A DNA stretch of 63,135 bases, from contig JAEINO010000018.1 in NCBI GenBank assembly GCA_016342345.1, forward strand, positions 1 through 63,135, written 5' to 3'. This document shows, piece after piece, positions 8,530-17,984 of the stretch. The notes beneath the pieces were generated by a model. It did not search any database, was not told the origin of the DNA, and was given only the letters and a program-made list of their open reading frames with translations. The position numbers and the translations under genes are program-made. Source of the stretch: Pseudodesulfovibrio sp. (GTDB lineage: Bacteria > Desulfobacterota > Desulfovibrionia > Desulfovibrionales > Desulfovibrionaceae). Within the stretch, counting starts at the first letter, position 1. Every line of letters begins with the position of its first letter.

Positions 8530-9905
8530 AAATAAACAAACTCTATCTTAAAATATTCCTGGCCTTCGTGGTTGTCCTGATTATTGCGGAAACCGTTGTT
8601 TTCAGTGTGGTACTTTCCGGAAAAGTTCCCCCGCCGGTTTTTTATGAAACCATGGAGCGGATCATGGTGGTGGATCGGTTGATTGAGCGGGAGATACAGG
8701 GAGTCCCAAGCGATAGTGCCAGCCTCCGGGAAAAAGTGACACCGTTGCTCGAGCTTCTCGTTAAGGGAAGCCCCAGTCGTATCTGGATTACTGATAAAAC
8801 CGGGGCCATGGTGAGTGCGTCTTTCAGAGGTGAGGCTCCTACTTTTTCGGGTGAATTGTCTGCCGTTGATTTAAAAACACCGGAGGGTGTTCGGTTTTTT
8901 GGAGTCCGTGGTAAGAATTATCGATCTGCATATGTGGAATCGGAGATCAAACTGGAAGATGGGACCCTTCTGAAGGTTCATTTTTTTCAGGGCAAAAGAC
9001 CGAGGAGAGCAGAAGTCTGGTTCTTCAAGGGACTCTTTTTTCTGACTGTTTTGGGGGCACTGTTCCTGTTCCCGGTTTCCAGAATGATTACCAAGCCTGT
9101 CTTGCAATTGGCAGAAAGCGCCGAACGGTTGGGGAAGGGCGATTTTTCCCAGCGAGTCCCTGAAAAGGGGCACGACGAAGTGACTGTTCTGGCCCGGAAA
9201 TTCAATCGTATGGCTGGACGATTGGAAAAAATGGTCATGAGTGGAAAGGGTCTGACCGCGCACCTGTCTCACGAGTTGCGCAGTCCTCTTGCACGAATGC
9301 GGATTTCTCTTCAGATGCTCATGGAGCGAACCGGGACAGGGGATGCTGCCAGCAGTAAATATCTCAGTGGTATGGAGAAAGAAATTGAGAATATGGATGT
9401 ATTGATTGGCAGGATTCTTGATTTGTCAAAAATGGACATGGTGCAACTTCCGCCAATAGAAAGTGTTCTTGATATCAGTAAATACCTGTGGTCCTGTCTG
9501 GACAAGTACGGCCCGATGATTCAACAGGGTGGTATCCATTTATCCACTGAGATTTCTGATGTGCCGAGCATCTATGGTCTTGAACACGGCGTGAATGTTC
9601 TTCTGGATAATCTCTTGGGTAACGCCATCAAGTATACTGACCCCGGCGGGCAAATTAGAGTGGGGCTTAGGGCGGATGACGACCTTCGTCTGACCATTTA
9701 TAATACGTATCATCCCATAGCCAAAAAGGACTTGAGCGGTATGTTTGTTCCATTTAACAGGCTGGAAAGTAACAAGACCCAGGGATCAGGGTTGGGGTTG
9801 GCCTTTGCTCAGAGGATCGTGGCTCATCATGGTGGAACCATCGTTGCTTCCAACGAAGAGGATGGCCTTTGTATCACCGTTACGCTTCCGCTGAGGGCCA
9901 GTTAG
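8526..9905 (+). CDS. CpxA-like sensor histidine kinase
   Basis: A 459-residue membrane kinase partnered with the preceding regulator. TM1 at about 8-30, a periplasmic sensor of about 135 residues, TM2 at about 170-190 and HAMP to about 240 are followed by HisKA with phospho-acceptor His about 249 (HLSHELRSPLARM), then HATPase_c with an N-box (LLDNLLGNAIKYTD) and G-boxes (GSGLGLAFA). The GTG start at 8526 overlaps the regulator's TGA (GTGA) with GGGG upstream, and the first residues (VKINKLYLKIFLAFVV) suit a membrane start. The 155-bp repeat begins at the first base after its stop codon. Confidence 0.93.
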   Translation: MKINKLYLKIFLAFVVVLIIAETVVFSVVLSGKVPPPVFYETMERIMVVDRLIEREIQGVPSDSASLREKVTPLLELLVKGSPSRIWITDKTGAMVSASFRGEAPTFSGELSAVDLKTPEGVRFFGVRGKNYRSAYVESEIKLEDGTLLKVHFFQGKRPRRAEVWFFKGLFFLTVLGALFLFPVSRMITKPVLQLAESAERLGKGDFSQRVPEKGHDEVTVLARKFNRMAGRLEKMVMSGKGLTAHLSHELRSPLARMRISLQMLMERTGTGDAASSKYLSGMEKEIENMDVLIGRILDLSKMDMVQLPPIESVLDISKYLWSCLDKYGPMIQQGGIHLSTEISDVPSIYGLEHGVNVLLDNLLGNAIKYTDPGGQIRVGLRADDDLRLTIYNTYHPIAKKDLSGMFVPFNRLESNKTQGSGLGLAFAQRIVAHHGGTIVASNEEDGLCITVTLPLRAS

Positions 9906-10060
9906 GGAAGCACTGCATAATTGTCCGCTGGCTTCGTTGCTTTAAAAACATCAAATCCTAGCGTACAGGAAGTACACGTTGGCCTTGATGTTTTCTTGCG
10001 CCTTGCCAGCGAACAATTCTACAGCACTTCCTGAAAATTGAATTAATCAGTACTTCCTTA
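9906..10060 (+). repeat. 155-bp interspersed structured repeat, copy 1
   Basis: This segment is nearly identical to 24180-24334 in the same orientation and of the same length. The first 126 bases form a large imperfect palindrome: the left end GGAAGCACTGCATAATTGTC pairs with the right end near GACAATTCTACAGCACTTCC after reverse complementation, apart from a few mismatches. Inside are AAAACATCAA paired with TTGATGTTTT and a small GTAC-AGGAA-GTAC hairpin. A 29-base tail ends in a second CTTCC-type terminus. It contains no ORF and directly abuts the histidine-kinase stop codon. It is likely a MITE-like or REP/ERIC-like element with RNA folding potential. Confidence 0.85.
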
Positions 10061-10130
10061 GGACTTTTCTATTTTGCTTATTCGGATTGTGGTGATGTTG
10101 TTTACGTCATCCTTTGATAATCCCGTGTTT

Positions 10131-11846
10131 TTAGAAGTTCGCAGTCAGACTCTCCAGCGTGGCCCCTAGATTGTCGTAGTAGCTGAGAGTGGAATCCAGT
10201 GCTGCATACTTTTTAATGAGTGTTTTTTCCAAGGAGTCCAGCCGTTGCTCTTCATTGTAAATCTGGTTGTCGAAGCTGGTGATACTTGCCTCGTAATTCT
10301 CGATGAGAATGGGGAGCGTGCCTGTTTCATCATTTGTCATTGTGGACAGGGACTCTGACAACTCGCCTATTTTGCCTTGTTTGACACGCACGGTTTCCGA
10401 GTGTGTTCCATCTGTTTGATTGCCTATCGAGATATACAGGCCGCTTGAATCCGATGCCTTTCCGAGGATGGTCCACCCATCGATTTCCGCTTCCTGCCCG
10501 TTGATTGTGGCTGAAACCAGTAATCCTCCTGATACCGTGTATTCAACGGTGTGTTCACCGGGCGGGGTAACTGTGTCGATGACGGAAATTACCTGAAAGT
10601 CGTCACTGTCAGATTCGCCAACAGCTCGAGACGAGAATAACAGAGCCACAGCTTCCGGATCATTTTCCAGTGCTTCTTCCAGAATATCGTCATCAAGCAA
10701 CAGTTGACCGAAAGTGTCGGAACCATCTTCCGCGTCCGTGGTGATGCCGATTTGTGAGAGTGCGTTGTATGGGTCCCCTCCATCAGCTTCGGTGTATCGG
10801 CTGAACCCGAGTGCTCCAGAAGAAAGTATGCTCTTGAATTTATTGTACATGATGTCGAGGGCATAGTTGTCTATGGTATATGCCTCTTCTTCGTCATCGT
10901 CTGTTTCCAGGCGGCCGGTGAGGGTTTGCATATCCAAAATGATCTGGTTCACGTCTGTCACAAAGGTTTCGATGGTTTCCGTCATGGCATCGGTGTCGTA
11001 TTCGATGGTGATGCGCACGCCTTCTGCGGCGGTGGTTTCCTTGAGATCAAATGTAACGCCGTCAACCACGTCGTCTACGGAGTTCGTATCCCGTTCGATC
11101 CACGAATTTGCATCCGCCGGGAATCCATCGACTTTGATGCGTGAGTTCTGCCCGGTCTGAGTGTTGGTAAAATTGGTGAGATCAAAGTTCGACAGGGTTC
11201 CGGTGTTGGTTATGGTGATGGCGTTGTCTGCCCCGGAATCTTCGGAATTGAGAACGAAATAGTATTTGTTCCCGTCAAAAAGCAGGTCCGCTTCGACCTT
11301 GTCGCGGGTATCCATGCTGCCATTGATGGTGGTCACGAGTCCATTCAGGGTTGTTCCGGCAGCAATATCAATGGAAATGGTTTCACCCTGATGGGTGAAC
11401 TCCATGGTTGTGGCTGTAGCGGCAATCACATCGTTTTCGGAATCAAAACCGTAAGCGGTGTTCACCCAGACGTCTTTTTGGGCCAGTTGATCAACCACAA
11501 GGGTATGGATTCCTTCGTTCGCTTTTCCTGCGACCTTCACGTCAACTTCGTCGCCGCTGCTTGAGCCTTCCAGACTGTAAAACTCGTCCGGTTCGTCCAT
11601 TTCATCCAGGGAATCGTTGAGGTTTTCGATTCCATCTTCAAGTTGCTCCAGCAGATCAATGAGGTATTCCGTTTCTTCCTTCTGGGCTTCATAATCATCT
11701 TTCTTGAAGCCCTCGGCAGCGACTGTGACGTCGATGATCTCCTGAAAGTCCGTGCCGTTGCCCAGACCAGAGAATGTAACTTCTCCAGCTGTAGAAATCG
11801 GCGTGTATGCCGTGACATCGGAAGAGACTGATGAAACGTACCCCAT
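10131..11846 (-). CDS. fliD: flagellar hook-associated protein 2 (filament cap)
   Basis: A 571-residue FliD, which caps the growing filament and directs flagellin folding. The N-terminus holds the family signature FSGLGNGTDFQEIIDVTV, followed by a helical D0/D1 region, variable D2-D3 domains and a C-terminal coiled coil (SITSFDNQIYNEEQRLDSLEKTLIKKYAALD) ending near YYDNLGATLESLTANF. It is the last gene of the flagellar operon, 12 bases after flgL. Confidence 0.93.
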   Translation of the reverse strand: MGYVSSVSSDVTAYTPISTAGEVTFSGLGNGTDFQEIIDVTVAAEGFKKDDYEAQKEETEYLIDLLEQLEDGIENLNDSLDEMDEPDEFYSLEGSSSGDEVDVKVAGKANEGIHTLVVDQLAQKDVWVNTAYGFDSENDVIAATATTMEFTHQGETISIDIAAGTTLNGLVTTINGSMDTRDKVEADLLFDGNKYYFVLNSEDSGADNAITITNTGTLSNFDLTNFTNTQTGQNSRIKVDGFPADANSWIERDTNSVDDVVDGVTFDLKETTAAEGVRITIEYDTDAMTETIETFVTDVNQIILDMQTLTGRLETDDDEEEAYTIDNYALDIMYNKFKSILSSGALGFSRYTEADGGDPYNALSQIGITTDAEDGSDTFGQLLLDDDILEEALENDPEAVALLFSSRAVGESDSDDFQVISVIDTVTPPGEHTVEYTVSGGLLVSATINGQEAEIDGWTILGKASDSSGLYISIGNQTDGTHSETVRVKQGKIGELSESLSTMTNDETGTLPILIENYEASITSFDNQIYNEEQRLDSLEKTLIKKYAALDSTLSYYDNLGATLESLTANF

Positions 11847-11858
11847 GGGGGCCTCCTT

Positions 11859-13052
11859 TTAGATGTAGTCCAACAGACTCATGTTCATGATTTTCGAGGC
11901 TGAGTTCAGCACTGCTTCGTACACATAGTTTGCCTGCTCCAATTCAACCAGAATCTGGGTTGCGTCCGCGTCCTCTTCCCTGCTGATGCTGGCGGTGGTT
12001 ATTTGTTGCACCAGTGAAAGTGATGATTGGGTGTACGTGATCTTGTTTTCCCGTGCTCCGATATTGGCTGCCTGTGCTTCGACGAGTTCGTGGGCATCGC
12101 GAAGTCCTTCAAGACATTCTGCCACACCCTCGTGATTGCCTGTCTCCATATAAGCGATGCAATCACTGATGGTTTCGAACAGGTTTGGTTCCGGGTATGG
12201 TTCTCCCGTGGAGGCGTTTATTCCTCCGAAAATTGAGCTTCCAACAGTGGTCATGTCTGTTTCTGTGCTTTCTGAAATGTTGACGGACATGGCATCGTCA
12301 CTGCCGATGTATTGCATTGCTTCACGGATTATGAATTCTGTTCCGTTCCCTTCGCCGTCGGCGGTGGATACAGTCGTTCCGGTCGCCAGTTCTGCCTGGA
12401 TTGTGCCGAAATCAAGGACGGTATCACCTGCTGCGAGGGTGGCGGAGGTCCAACTGCTGCCGCCGTCTGTGGAGTAGCGGTAGTCCAGTGCGTCCGTACC
12501 GACATCTCCATCCGAGTCAAAACGAACGTATAGGGTTGAATCAATCTCACCTGTCAGGGATGTTATGCTGGCATTGCTTAGAGAGTCGTTGGGCAGGGTG
12601 ACACCGAGGCTTGTGCTGTAGGCATTACTTTCAAGGTCGTTGCCTGCGAAAACGGAATCCGTGCCCATCTGGGTGTTGGCGATGGTCAGCAAACTGTCCA
12701 GATAACTTTCCATTTCCTCGGCCATCATTTGCAGTTGCTTTTCCGTATATGTTTCAGTGGCTGCCTGTTCGGCTGTCTCCATGGCTGCACTGATGTTTTC
12801 ACTGGCCTGAACCAGTGACTGATCGGCAAGGTTCAGATAGCTGTTGGAAACACTACAGTTTTCCAGATACCCGCTTAGCGACTGGTCGTACGAGCTCAAT
12901 TCCATGACTTTCCCCGTTCCGCTTGGGTCGTCTGATGGCCTGTTTATTCGCTTTTGAGAGCTGTTCATCATGTTTAATTCGGTGACATTGCCCAGGGCTG
13001 AATTCATCTGCTGCAATGACTGGGAAAATATATGGGAAGTGCTGATACGCAT
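11859..13052 (-). CDS. flgL: flagellar hook-associated protein 3 (hook-filament junction)
   Basis: A 397-residue FlgL. The N-terminus is flagellin-like (MRISTSHIFSQSLQQMNS...KRINRPSDDPSGTGKVM) and the C-terminal helices resemble flagellin (YVYEAVLNSASKIMNMSLLDYI). These terminal helices pack into the axial core at the hook-filament junction. The middle is variable and acidic. It lies between flgK (18-base gap) and fliD (12-base gap). Confidence 0.93.
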   Translation of the reverse strand: MRISTSHIFSQSLQQMNSALGNVTELNMMNSSQKRINRPSDDPSGTGKVMELSSYDQSLSGYLENCSVSNSYLNLADQSLVQASENISAAMETAEQAATETYTEKQLQMMAEEMESYLDSLLTIANTQMGTDSVFAGNDLESNAYSTSLGVTLPNDSLSNASITSLTGEIDSTLYVRFDSDGDVGTDALDYRYSTDGGSSWTSATLAAGDTVLDFGTIQAELATGTTVSTADGEGNGTEFIIREAMQYIGSDDAMSVNISESTETDMTTVGSSIFGGINASTGEPYPEPNLFETISDCIAYMETGNHEGVAECLEGLRDAHELVEAQAANIGARENKITYTQSSLSLVQQITTASISREEDADATQILVELEQANYVYEAVLNSASKIMNMSLLDYI

Positions 13053-13070
13053 TGTTTTCTCCTTTGCCAG

Positions 13071-15083
13071 TTAGACCATCTCAAGAAGGGTATCCATCAT
13101 TGTCCGGGTGACGCTGATGATCTCCGCTGCGGCCTGGTATGCCTGCTGGTGTTTGGTCAGTGCGATCAGCTCCTCGTCCACATTCACTTCGCTGGTAGCA
13201 GCCTGTTGATCATAGTAATATTGAGCTGATGCCTGGGCGTATGTCTGCTTGAGTTCCGTTGAATATGCGGCGGACCCGACATCGGAAACCAGCCCGGACA
13301 GATAACTGTTCAGGCTCGTTTCCTGAGAGCCTATGGAAACGGCTTCGCCAGAGAGGGCTGAAATCAGTGTTGCCACATCATTGTTGCCTGAAGCGACCAT
13401 TCCATCACTGCCAACGGTGCTTGAGTTGATGTGCGAGATGTCCTCGTTCACATAACTGTCGATGGCGATGTTCCCTGCATCCGTGCCGGTAAAGAATGTG
13501 TTTACGCCGAGGGCCGCCATGAGATTTGATGAGTCGCCTGTTGTCTCGAAGCTCATGCCCGTCGTTGCCGACAGTTGCAGTTGCCCGTCCGCATTGACCG
13601 AGGCTGTCATCTCACCTGCAAAAGCGGTATTGATGTCAGCGATCACGTCATCAAGCGAATCTGTAGCCGGGTCGATGGAAATGATGGCGGACGTTGAGAC
13701 CGCACCGTTTGCATCATAGGTGATCAGTTCCATGTCCCCAGCCTGGATGTTGTCGGCGTAATTCAGGCCGTTATTCGAAAGGGATACTGTGGAATCCTCT
13801 ATGGAATAGCTGCCGGTCAGGCCTGTGTGATGTTCCAGTCCGGCACCTTGGGTGTGGGCACTATTCACTTCCCAGATGATTGTTTCGGAGAGATCATCAA
13901 GGGAATCTCGGGTGGGAATGACGTTGTCGTCTCTGGTTGTAAACAGCCCTGCGAGCGACCCGCCGGAGACTCGGCCTGACACATCCTGTCCGCTGGCGTC
14001 GGTCAGGGGGGTGATGTTCTTCAGCGTGCCATCGCCACCTTCCCAATAGAGTCCGGTCTTGGGGATGAGGTTGTAGCGGTCACCGACTTCGTGGTCTGCC
14101 GTGCCTCCATCGAACCATATTTCTACTCCTGCGATTTCCACAGAGATGTCTTCATCTCCGGCTGTGTAGAGCATTGTGTCGCCATTTTCGTCTTCCTCCC
14201 ACGTTTTGCCGCCATCGAGAGAAACCTTGAATTCGGCAACTCCATCAGCTCCGTTTGAAGTGAATTCAAGGAGGATTTCCTCACTGGATTCTCCACTGTA
14301 TTGTAATTCTCCGTCATAAAACGAATCTCTTGTGAGGGATTCGGTCGCTCTGGGCATGCCATAGACGAGGTTGTGTGTTTCAGTGCCGTCTACCAACATA
14401 TGTCCCTCCCCGGTCAGGATTTTGACCTGCCCGCTTGAGTCTTCGATGACGTCTATGCCTATAAGTGCGTCCAGTTCGCGGATCATCTGGTTGCGATCTG
14501 ATTTTAGTTGATTGTTTTCCGGGTAGGCCGCAATGCCTGCGTTGGCTGTTGCTATTTCTTCAATGAGCCGGTTTGCCTCATTGATCTGGTCCTGCGCTTC
14601 GGCGTTGATGGCGTCTTCCATTCCATCCAGTTGTTCGGATGTTGAATTGAGCGCGTACACAAGGTTTCCACTTTCGCCGAGCAGGGCTTCGCGGGCGGCG
14701 AGTGAATCTGGATCTGTGGACAGCGCGTTCCATGCACTCCAGTATGCGTCCATGGTGTCGTTCAAGCCGCCATCTGTCTGATTGAACAGCGAGTCCATCT
14801 GGTCGAGATATGGCAACGAGGCGCTTTGCCGGGTGAGGTCGGCAGAGGTTTCGAGATATTGCGCCTCCACGAATTTATCCATTTGTGACTGGATGCCCTG
14901 GATATCCGCACCGGTACCAATGAGCAGACCGTTGATGGTGATGGAGTCGCCGGTTTCGTATACGACTTCGGTGCGCTGATACCCTTGCGTGTCGGCATTG
15001 GCGATGTTGTTCGAAGCGTTGTCGACTGATATCTGGGCATTGGTCAGGGCCGTGGAGCCGATGTTGTACAGATTGTTAATCAT
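13071..15083 (-). CDS. flgK: flagellar hook-associated protein 1
   Basis: A 670-residue FlgK. The N-terminal rod/hook signature reads NIGSTALTNAQISVDNASNN and ANADTQGYQRTEV, and the C-terminus ends with LIALTKHQQAYQAAAEIISVTRTMMDTLLEMV, the family's terminal helix. The centre contains two variable domains. It is longer than the roughly 550-residue enterobacterial protein. The gene follows flgE after 25 bases. Confidence 0.94.
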   Translation of the reverse strand: MINNLYNIGSTALTNAQISVDNASNNIANADTQGYQRTEVVYETGDSITINGLLIGTGADIQGIQSQMDKFVEAQYLETSADLTRQSASLPYLDQMDSLFNQTDGGLNDTMDAYWSAWNALSTDPDSLAAREALLGESGNLVYALNSTSEQLDGMEDAINAEAQDQINEANRLIEEIATANAGIAAYPENNQLKSDRNQMIRELDALIGIDVIEDSSGQVKILTGEGHMLVDGTETHNLVYGMPRATESLTRDSFYDGELQYSGESSEEILLEFTSNGADGVAEFKVSLDGGKTWEEDENGDTMLYTAGDEDISVEIAGVEIWFDGGTADHEVGDRYNLIPKTGLYWEGGDGTLKNITPLTDASGQDVSGRVSGGSLAGLFTTRDDNVIPTRDSLDDLSETIIWEVNSAHTQGAGLEHHTGLTGSYSIEDSTVSLSNNGLNYADNIQAGDMELITYDANGAVSTSAIISIDPATDSLDDVIADINTAFAGEMTASVNADGQLQLSATTGMSFETTGDSSNLMAALGVNTFFTGTDAGNIAIDSYVNEDISHINSSTVGSDGMVASGNNDVATLISALSGEAVSIGSQETSLNSYLSGLVSDVGSAAYSTELKQTYAQASAQYYYDQQAATSEVNVDEELIALTKHQQAYQAAAEIISVTRTMMDTLLEMV

Positions 15084-15108
15084 GGGGCACCTTCTGGGTT
15101 GTCAGCCT

Positions 15109-16659
15109 TTACCGCTTCATTCCGATGGCAGTTTGCAGCAGGGTGTCTGCGGTGGTGATGACCTTTGAGTTGGCCTGGTAGCATGATTGGATAATGATTA
15201 GGTTAGTCAGCTCTGTGGCCGTATCCACATTTGATTGCTCGAGCGCATTGGATGCGATGGTGCCGTATCCGGCTGAGCCAGGGGTGCCGACGTATGCCTG
15301 TCCAGAATCGGTGGTGGACGAGTAGAGGTTGCCGCCTTCCGTATAGAGGCCCTGGGTGTTCGTGAAGTCGGCGAGACCCAATGTGTAGAGTTCCTGACTT
15401 TGCCCATTGGTGTAGCGGCCCGAGAGGACACCGTTTTCACTTATGGAGACATCAATCAGGACACCGGGTGCGTACCCGTCCTGGGTCAGGCTGTATGTTG
15501 CCGATCCCGTAGTGTTGCTGGTGGTTGCGCCGGTATCAAGAATACCTGTGTTGAAGCTTGGGAGGTCTCCTGAAGTAGTGGCTGCATTCATGTCATCAAG
15601 AGAATCGATTCCGCCGGTAGTGTCCCATCCAGTGCCTGTGGCAAAGTCTGAATTGGACATGCCTAAATTGAAGGCAATTTCCTGATTATCAGTCGAACCG
15701 GTGAAATTGGCTTCGAGAACCGGAAGGCCGTTGTTGTCGAATTCAGCCAGCGTCCAGTTTTCCTGGGCCATCGGATTCGTTGCATCGACTGGCGGATCAG
15801 CCAGAGTGAAAGCTGTCATGGACTGCATGTCGCCGGAAGTGCTGAATGTCATAGTGCCGGTCATGAGCATTCCAGCACCGCTCGTGGTGTCCATGTCTGT
15901 ACCGGCAAAGTCCCGTTGGTCTCCACTTGGGTCGCAGGTCACGGAGTATTCCCAAACGATACTTCCGTCGTTGGTTGTTACCGGGTCGTAGTACGTCGTG
16001 ATGTCATGTGCAGCACCGTTTTCATCGTATACGGAGATGGTGGTCTGGTAAGCATAGCGGGAATCTTCAAGGGGTGGGTCTTGAGTGCCGTCATATATTC
16101 CGAACAATGCAGCATATGGATTGGTGGCTGAAGTCGTGTTATCCGTGGAGGTGGAATCCAGATTCAGGGAAAAGTTGATTTCACTTGTTGCCTGGGGCGG
16201 GGATTGGGAGTTGTCGAGTTGGATATCCACGAGGCCGCCTGTGATGGAGTCGTCGTCCATTTCCCAGCCCTGAACGCGATTGTCGTGGGCGTCTGTCAGG
16301 TACCCTTCGGTGTCGAAATTGAAATTTCCGGCGCGGGTATAGTAGGTGTTTCCCGTGTCCTGGTCTTTAACGATATAAAATCCTTCACCGTTGATGGCGA
16401 CATCCGTGACTGAATTGGTAGACTGGTATGCACCTTGGGAAAAGTTGGTGTTGATGGACGCCACGGAGACACCATTGCCAACCTGATCCGCGCTTCCGCC
16501 TGCGTATACGGTGCTGTAGAAGACATCCTCAAAGGTAATGGATGAGCTTTTGTACGCCGTTGTGCTGCTGTTTGCGAGATTGCTACTCACTACCGACGTT
16601 GCTTGGCTCTGAGCTTGGAGACCGGAGATTCCGGCATACATTGATCCTGTGATACTCAT
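15109..16659 (-). CDS. flgE: flagellar hook protein
   Basis: A 516-residue FlgE, the subunit of the hook. It opens with MYAGISGLQAQSQATSVVSS and the NLANSSTTAYKSSSITFEDV motif, then VAINGEGFYIVKD, and ends with SNVDTATELTNLIIIQSCYQANSKVITTADTLLQTAIGMKR, all typical of FlgE. The gene follows flgD, its assembly scaffold, after 39 bases. Confidence 0.95.
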   Translation of the reverse strand: MSITGSMYAGISGLQAQSQATSVVSSNLANSSTTAYKSSSITFEDVFYSTVYAGGSADQVGNGVSVASINTNFSQGAYQSTNSVTDVAINGEGFYIVKDQDTGNTYYTRAGNFNFDTEGYLTDAHDNRVQGWEMDDDSITGGLVDIQLDNSQSPPQATSEINFSLNLDSTSTDNTTSATNPYAALFGIYDGTQDPPLEDSRYAYQTTISVYDENGAAHDITTYYDPVTTNDGSIVWEYSVTCDPSGDQRDFAGTDMDTTSGAGMLMTGTMTFSTSGDMQSMTAFTLADPPVDATNPMAQENWTLAEFDNNGLPVLEANFTGSTDNQEIAFNLGMSNSDFATGTGWDTTGGIDSLDDMNAATTSGDLPSFNTGILDTGATTSNTTGSATYSLTQDGYAPGVLIDVSISENGVLSGRYTNGQSQELYTLGLADFTNTQGLYTEGGNLYSSTTDSGQAYVGTPGSAGYGTIASNALEQSNVDTATELTNLIIIQSCYQANSKVITTADTLLQTAIGMKR

Positions 16660-16698
16660 GTCTATTCTCCTTGAAATTTGGGTGGTTGGTGTTGCCGA

Positions 16699-17382
16699 TT
16701 ATGTGGTGGCGTAGGTGACGTCGGCCATGTTGACGGTCCTGCCGTCATCGAGGTTGAACACAACGCCATCACTTGTGGTGCTGATACCGGTCACGGTACC
16801 TGTGGTTGTGGTATTGGCGTCGACGGTGGCACCGCTGCTGTTCTCTGCGGAAACGAGGACATAGTAATTCCCGTCATCAACGGTGTTGCCATTGAAATCG
16901 GTGCCGTCCCAGGTATACGAATGGGTGCCAGCATCAGTCTGAATGAAGTTCTCGGTATTCACGATGCTGCCGTTTTCATCGTAAATATTGACGGTCATGG
17001 ATTCGGCGTATGCACCCAATTCGATGGAGAGAGACGAGATGTCATCGCCGGATTTGTTTACGGTGTAGCCGTTGGCCTCCACCTGTTTGCCAAGGTACTC
17101 GAGTCCGTTGGTGGCGGTCATCGCGTTCATGCTTGCGGTGAGGGTGTCGAACTTGTCATTCATCTCTGCCAGTTCGTCGAGTTGTGAATACTGGGTCAAC
17201 TGGTTGACCATTTCCGCATTGTTCATGGGTTCGGTCGGGTCCTGATATTCAAGCTCAGTGACCAGCAGGGTCAGGAAATCATCAGAGGTGAGCGAAGTTG
17301 ATTTTTCGTCGGTGGTAACTGCCACACTGGTATTCTGTGTTTGTAAAAGCGAGTCGTAGTAGCTGGTTCCTTCGATGGTCAT
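16699..17382 (-). CDS. flgD: flagellar hook assembly scaffold protein
   Basis: A 227-residue FlgD, the scaffold that sits at the tip during hook polymerisation. The conserved N-terminal block DDFLTLLVTELEYQDPTEPMNNAEMVNQLTQYSQLDELAEMN spans about residues 34-75. FlgD Ig-like and Tudor-like domains follow (YDENGSIVNTENF, HSYTWDGTDFNGN, DGRTVNM). Its ATG overlaps the stop of the upstream sigma-like gene (ATGA), so the two are translationally coupled. Confidence 0.94.
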   Translation of the reverse strand: MTIEGTSYYDSLLQTQNTSVAVTTDEKSTSLTSDDFLTLLVTELEYQDPTEPMNNAEMVNQLTQYSQLDELAEMNDKFDTLTASMNAMTATNGLEYLGKQVEANGYTVNKSGDDISSLSIELGAYAESMTVNIYDENGSIVNTENFIQTDAGTHSYTWDGTDFNGNTVDDGNYYVLVSAENSSGATVDANTTTTGTVTGISTTSDGVVFNLDDGRTVNMADVTYATT

Positions 17383-17960
17383 GATGCCCTCCTTCTTGTC
17401 TCGACAGTTTTCCGGTAAGCGTTTTTCGCTGCGGATGTTTCATAATGGTTGCGCAGTCTTTCCAAAGCCTGAAATTTGATGCTGCGCACTGTCCGGGCCG
17501 TGATGCCAAGCGCGGTGGCAATCTCGCAGGCGATCAATCCTTCCTTGAAAAATAATGTGATAACTTCGGTCTGTCTGACAGTGAGCACTTCTGTCGGAAG
17601 GCTGAAAATGTCTGAATCAATGCTCCCTTTCGCTTGGAGAGAGCTTGTGTCCAAAAGGATTTCTTCCATCCAGCGCATCTTTTTTCTGTAGAAATCGATT
17701 GTCGTTGTTCTACAGATGATGTTGAGCCATGTTATGAATGAGCTTTTTTCTTCATTGTACTTTGCGAGATAGTCGTTTTTGAATATTTTAAGTGCAATCT
17801 CTTGGTATATATCATCCACTTCCGTATTATTAAGTCTAATGTTTTTCGCTTTAATGAAGTTATGTATGAGCTTAAATATTAACTTTGAGTGCTCTTTAAA
17901 CAAGATATCGTATGATATCGTGCTATGTGATCTTTGAATTTCAATTAGAGTATTACTCAT
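17379..17960 (-). CDS. ECF-type sigma-70 family factor leading the flagellar operon
   Basis: A 193-residue protein with the two conserved parts of a minimal sigma factor. Region 2 lies at about 15-90 (HSKLIFKLIHNFIK, DDIYQEIALKIF, SFITWLNIICRTTTIDFYRKK). Region 4 lies at about 120-175 (VRQTEVITLFFKEG, ACEIATALGITARTVRSIKFQALERLR), a helix-turn-helix. Region 3, typical of FliA, is missing, so this is not classical sigma-28. The start at 17960 has AGGAGGC 6 bases upstream; an in-frame ATG at 18008 would lie upstream of the candidate promoter. The stop codon overlaps the flgD start. It probably directs late flagellar transcription, but its target promoters are unknown. Confidence 0.8.
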   Translation of the reverse strand: MSNTLIEIQRSHSTISYDILFKEHSKLIFKLIHNFIKAKNIRLNNTEVDDIYQEIALKIFKNDYLAKYNEEKSSFITWLNIICRTTTIDFYRKKMRWMEEILLDTSSLQAKGSIDSDIFSLPTEVLTVRQTEVITLFFKEGLIACEIATALGITARTVRSIKFQALERLRNHYETSAAKNAYRKTVETRRRAS

Positions 17961-17984
17961 CTTCTGCCTCCTGCTATGAAAATG

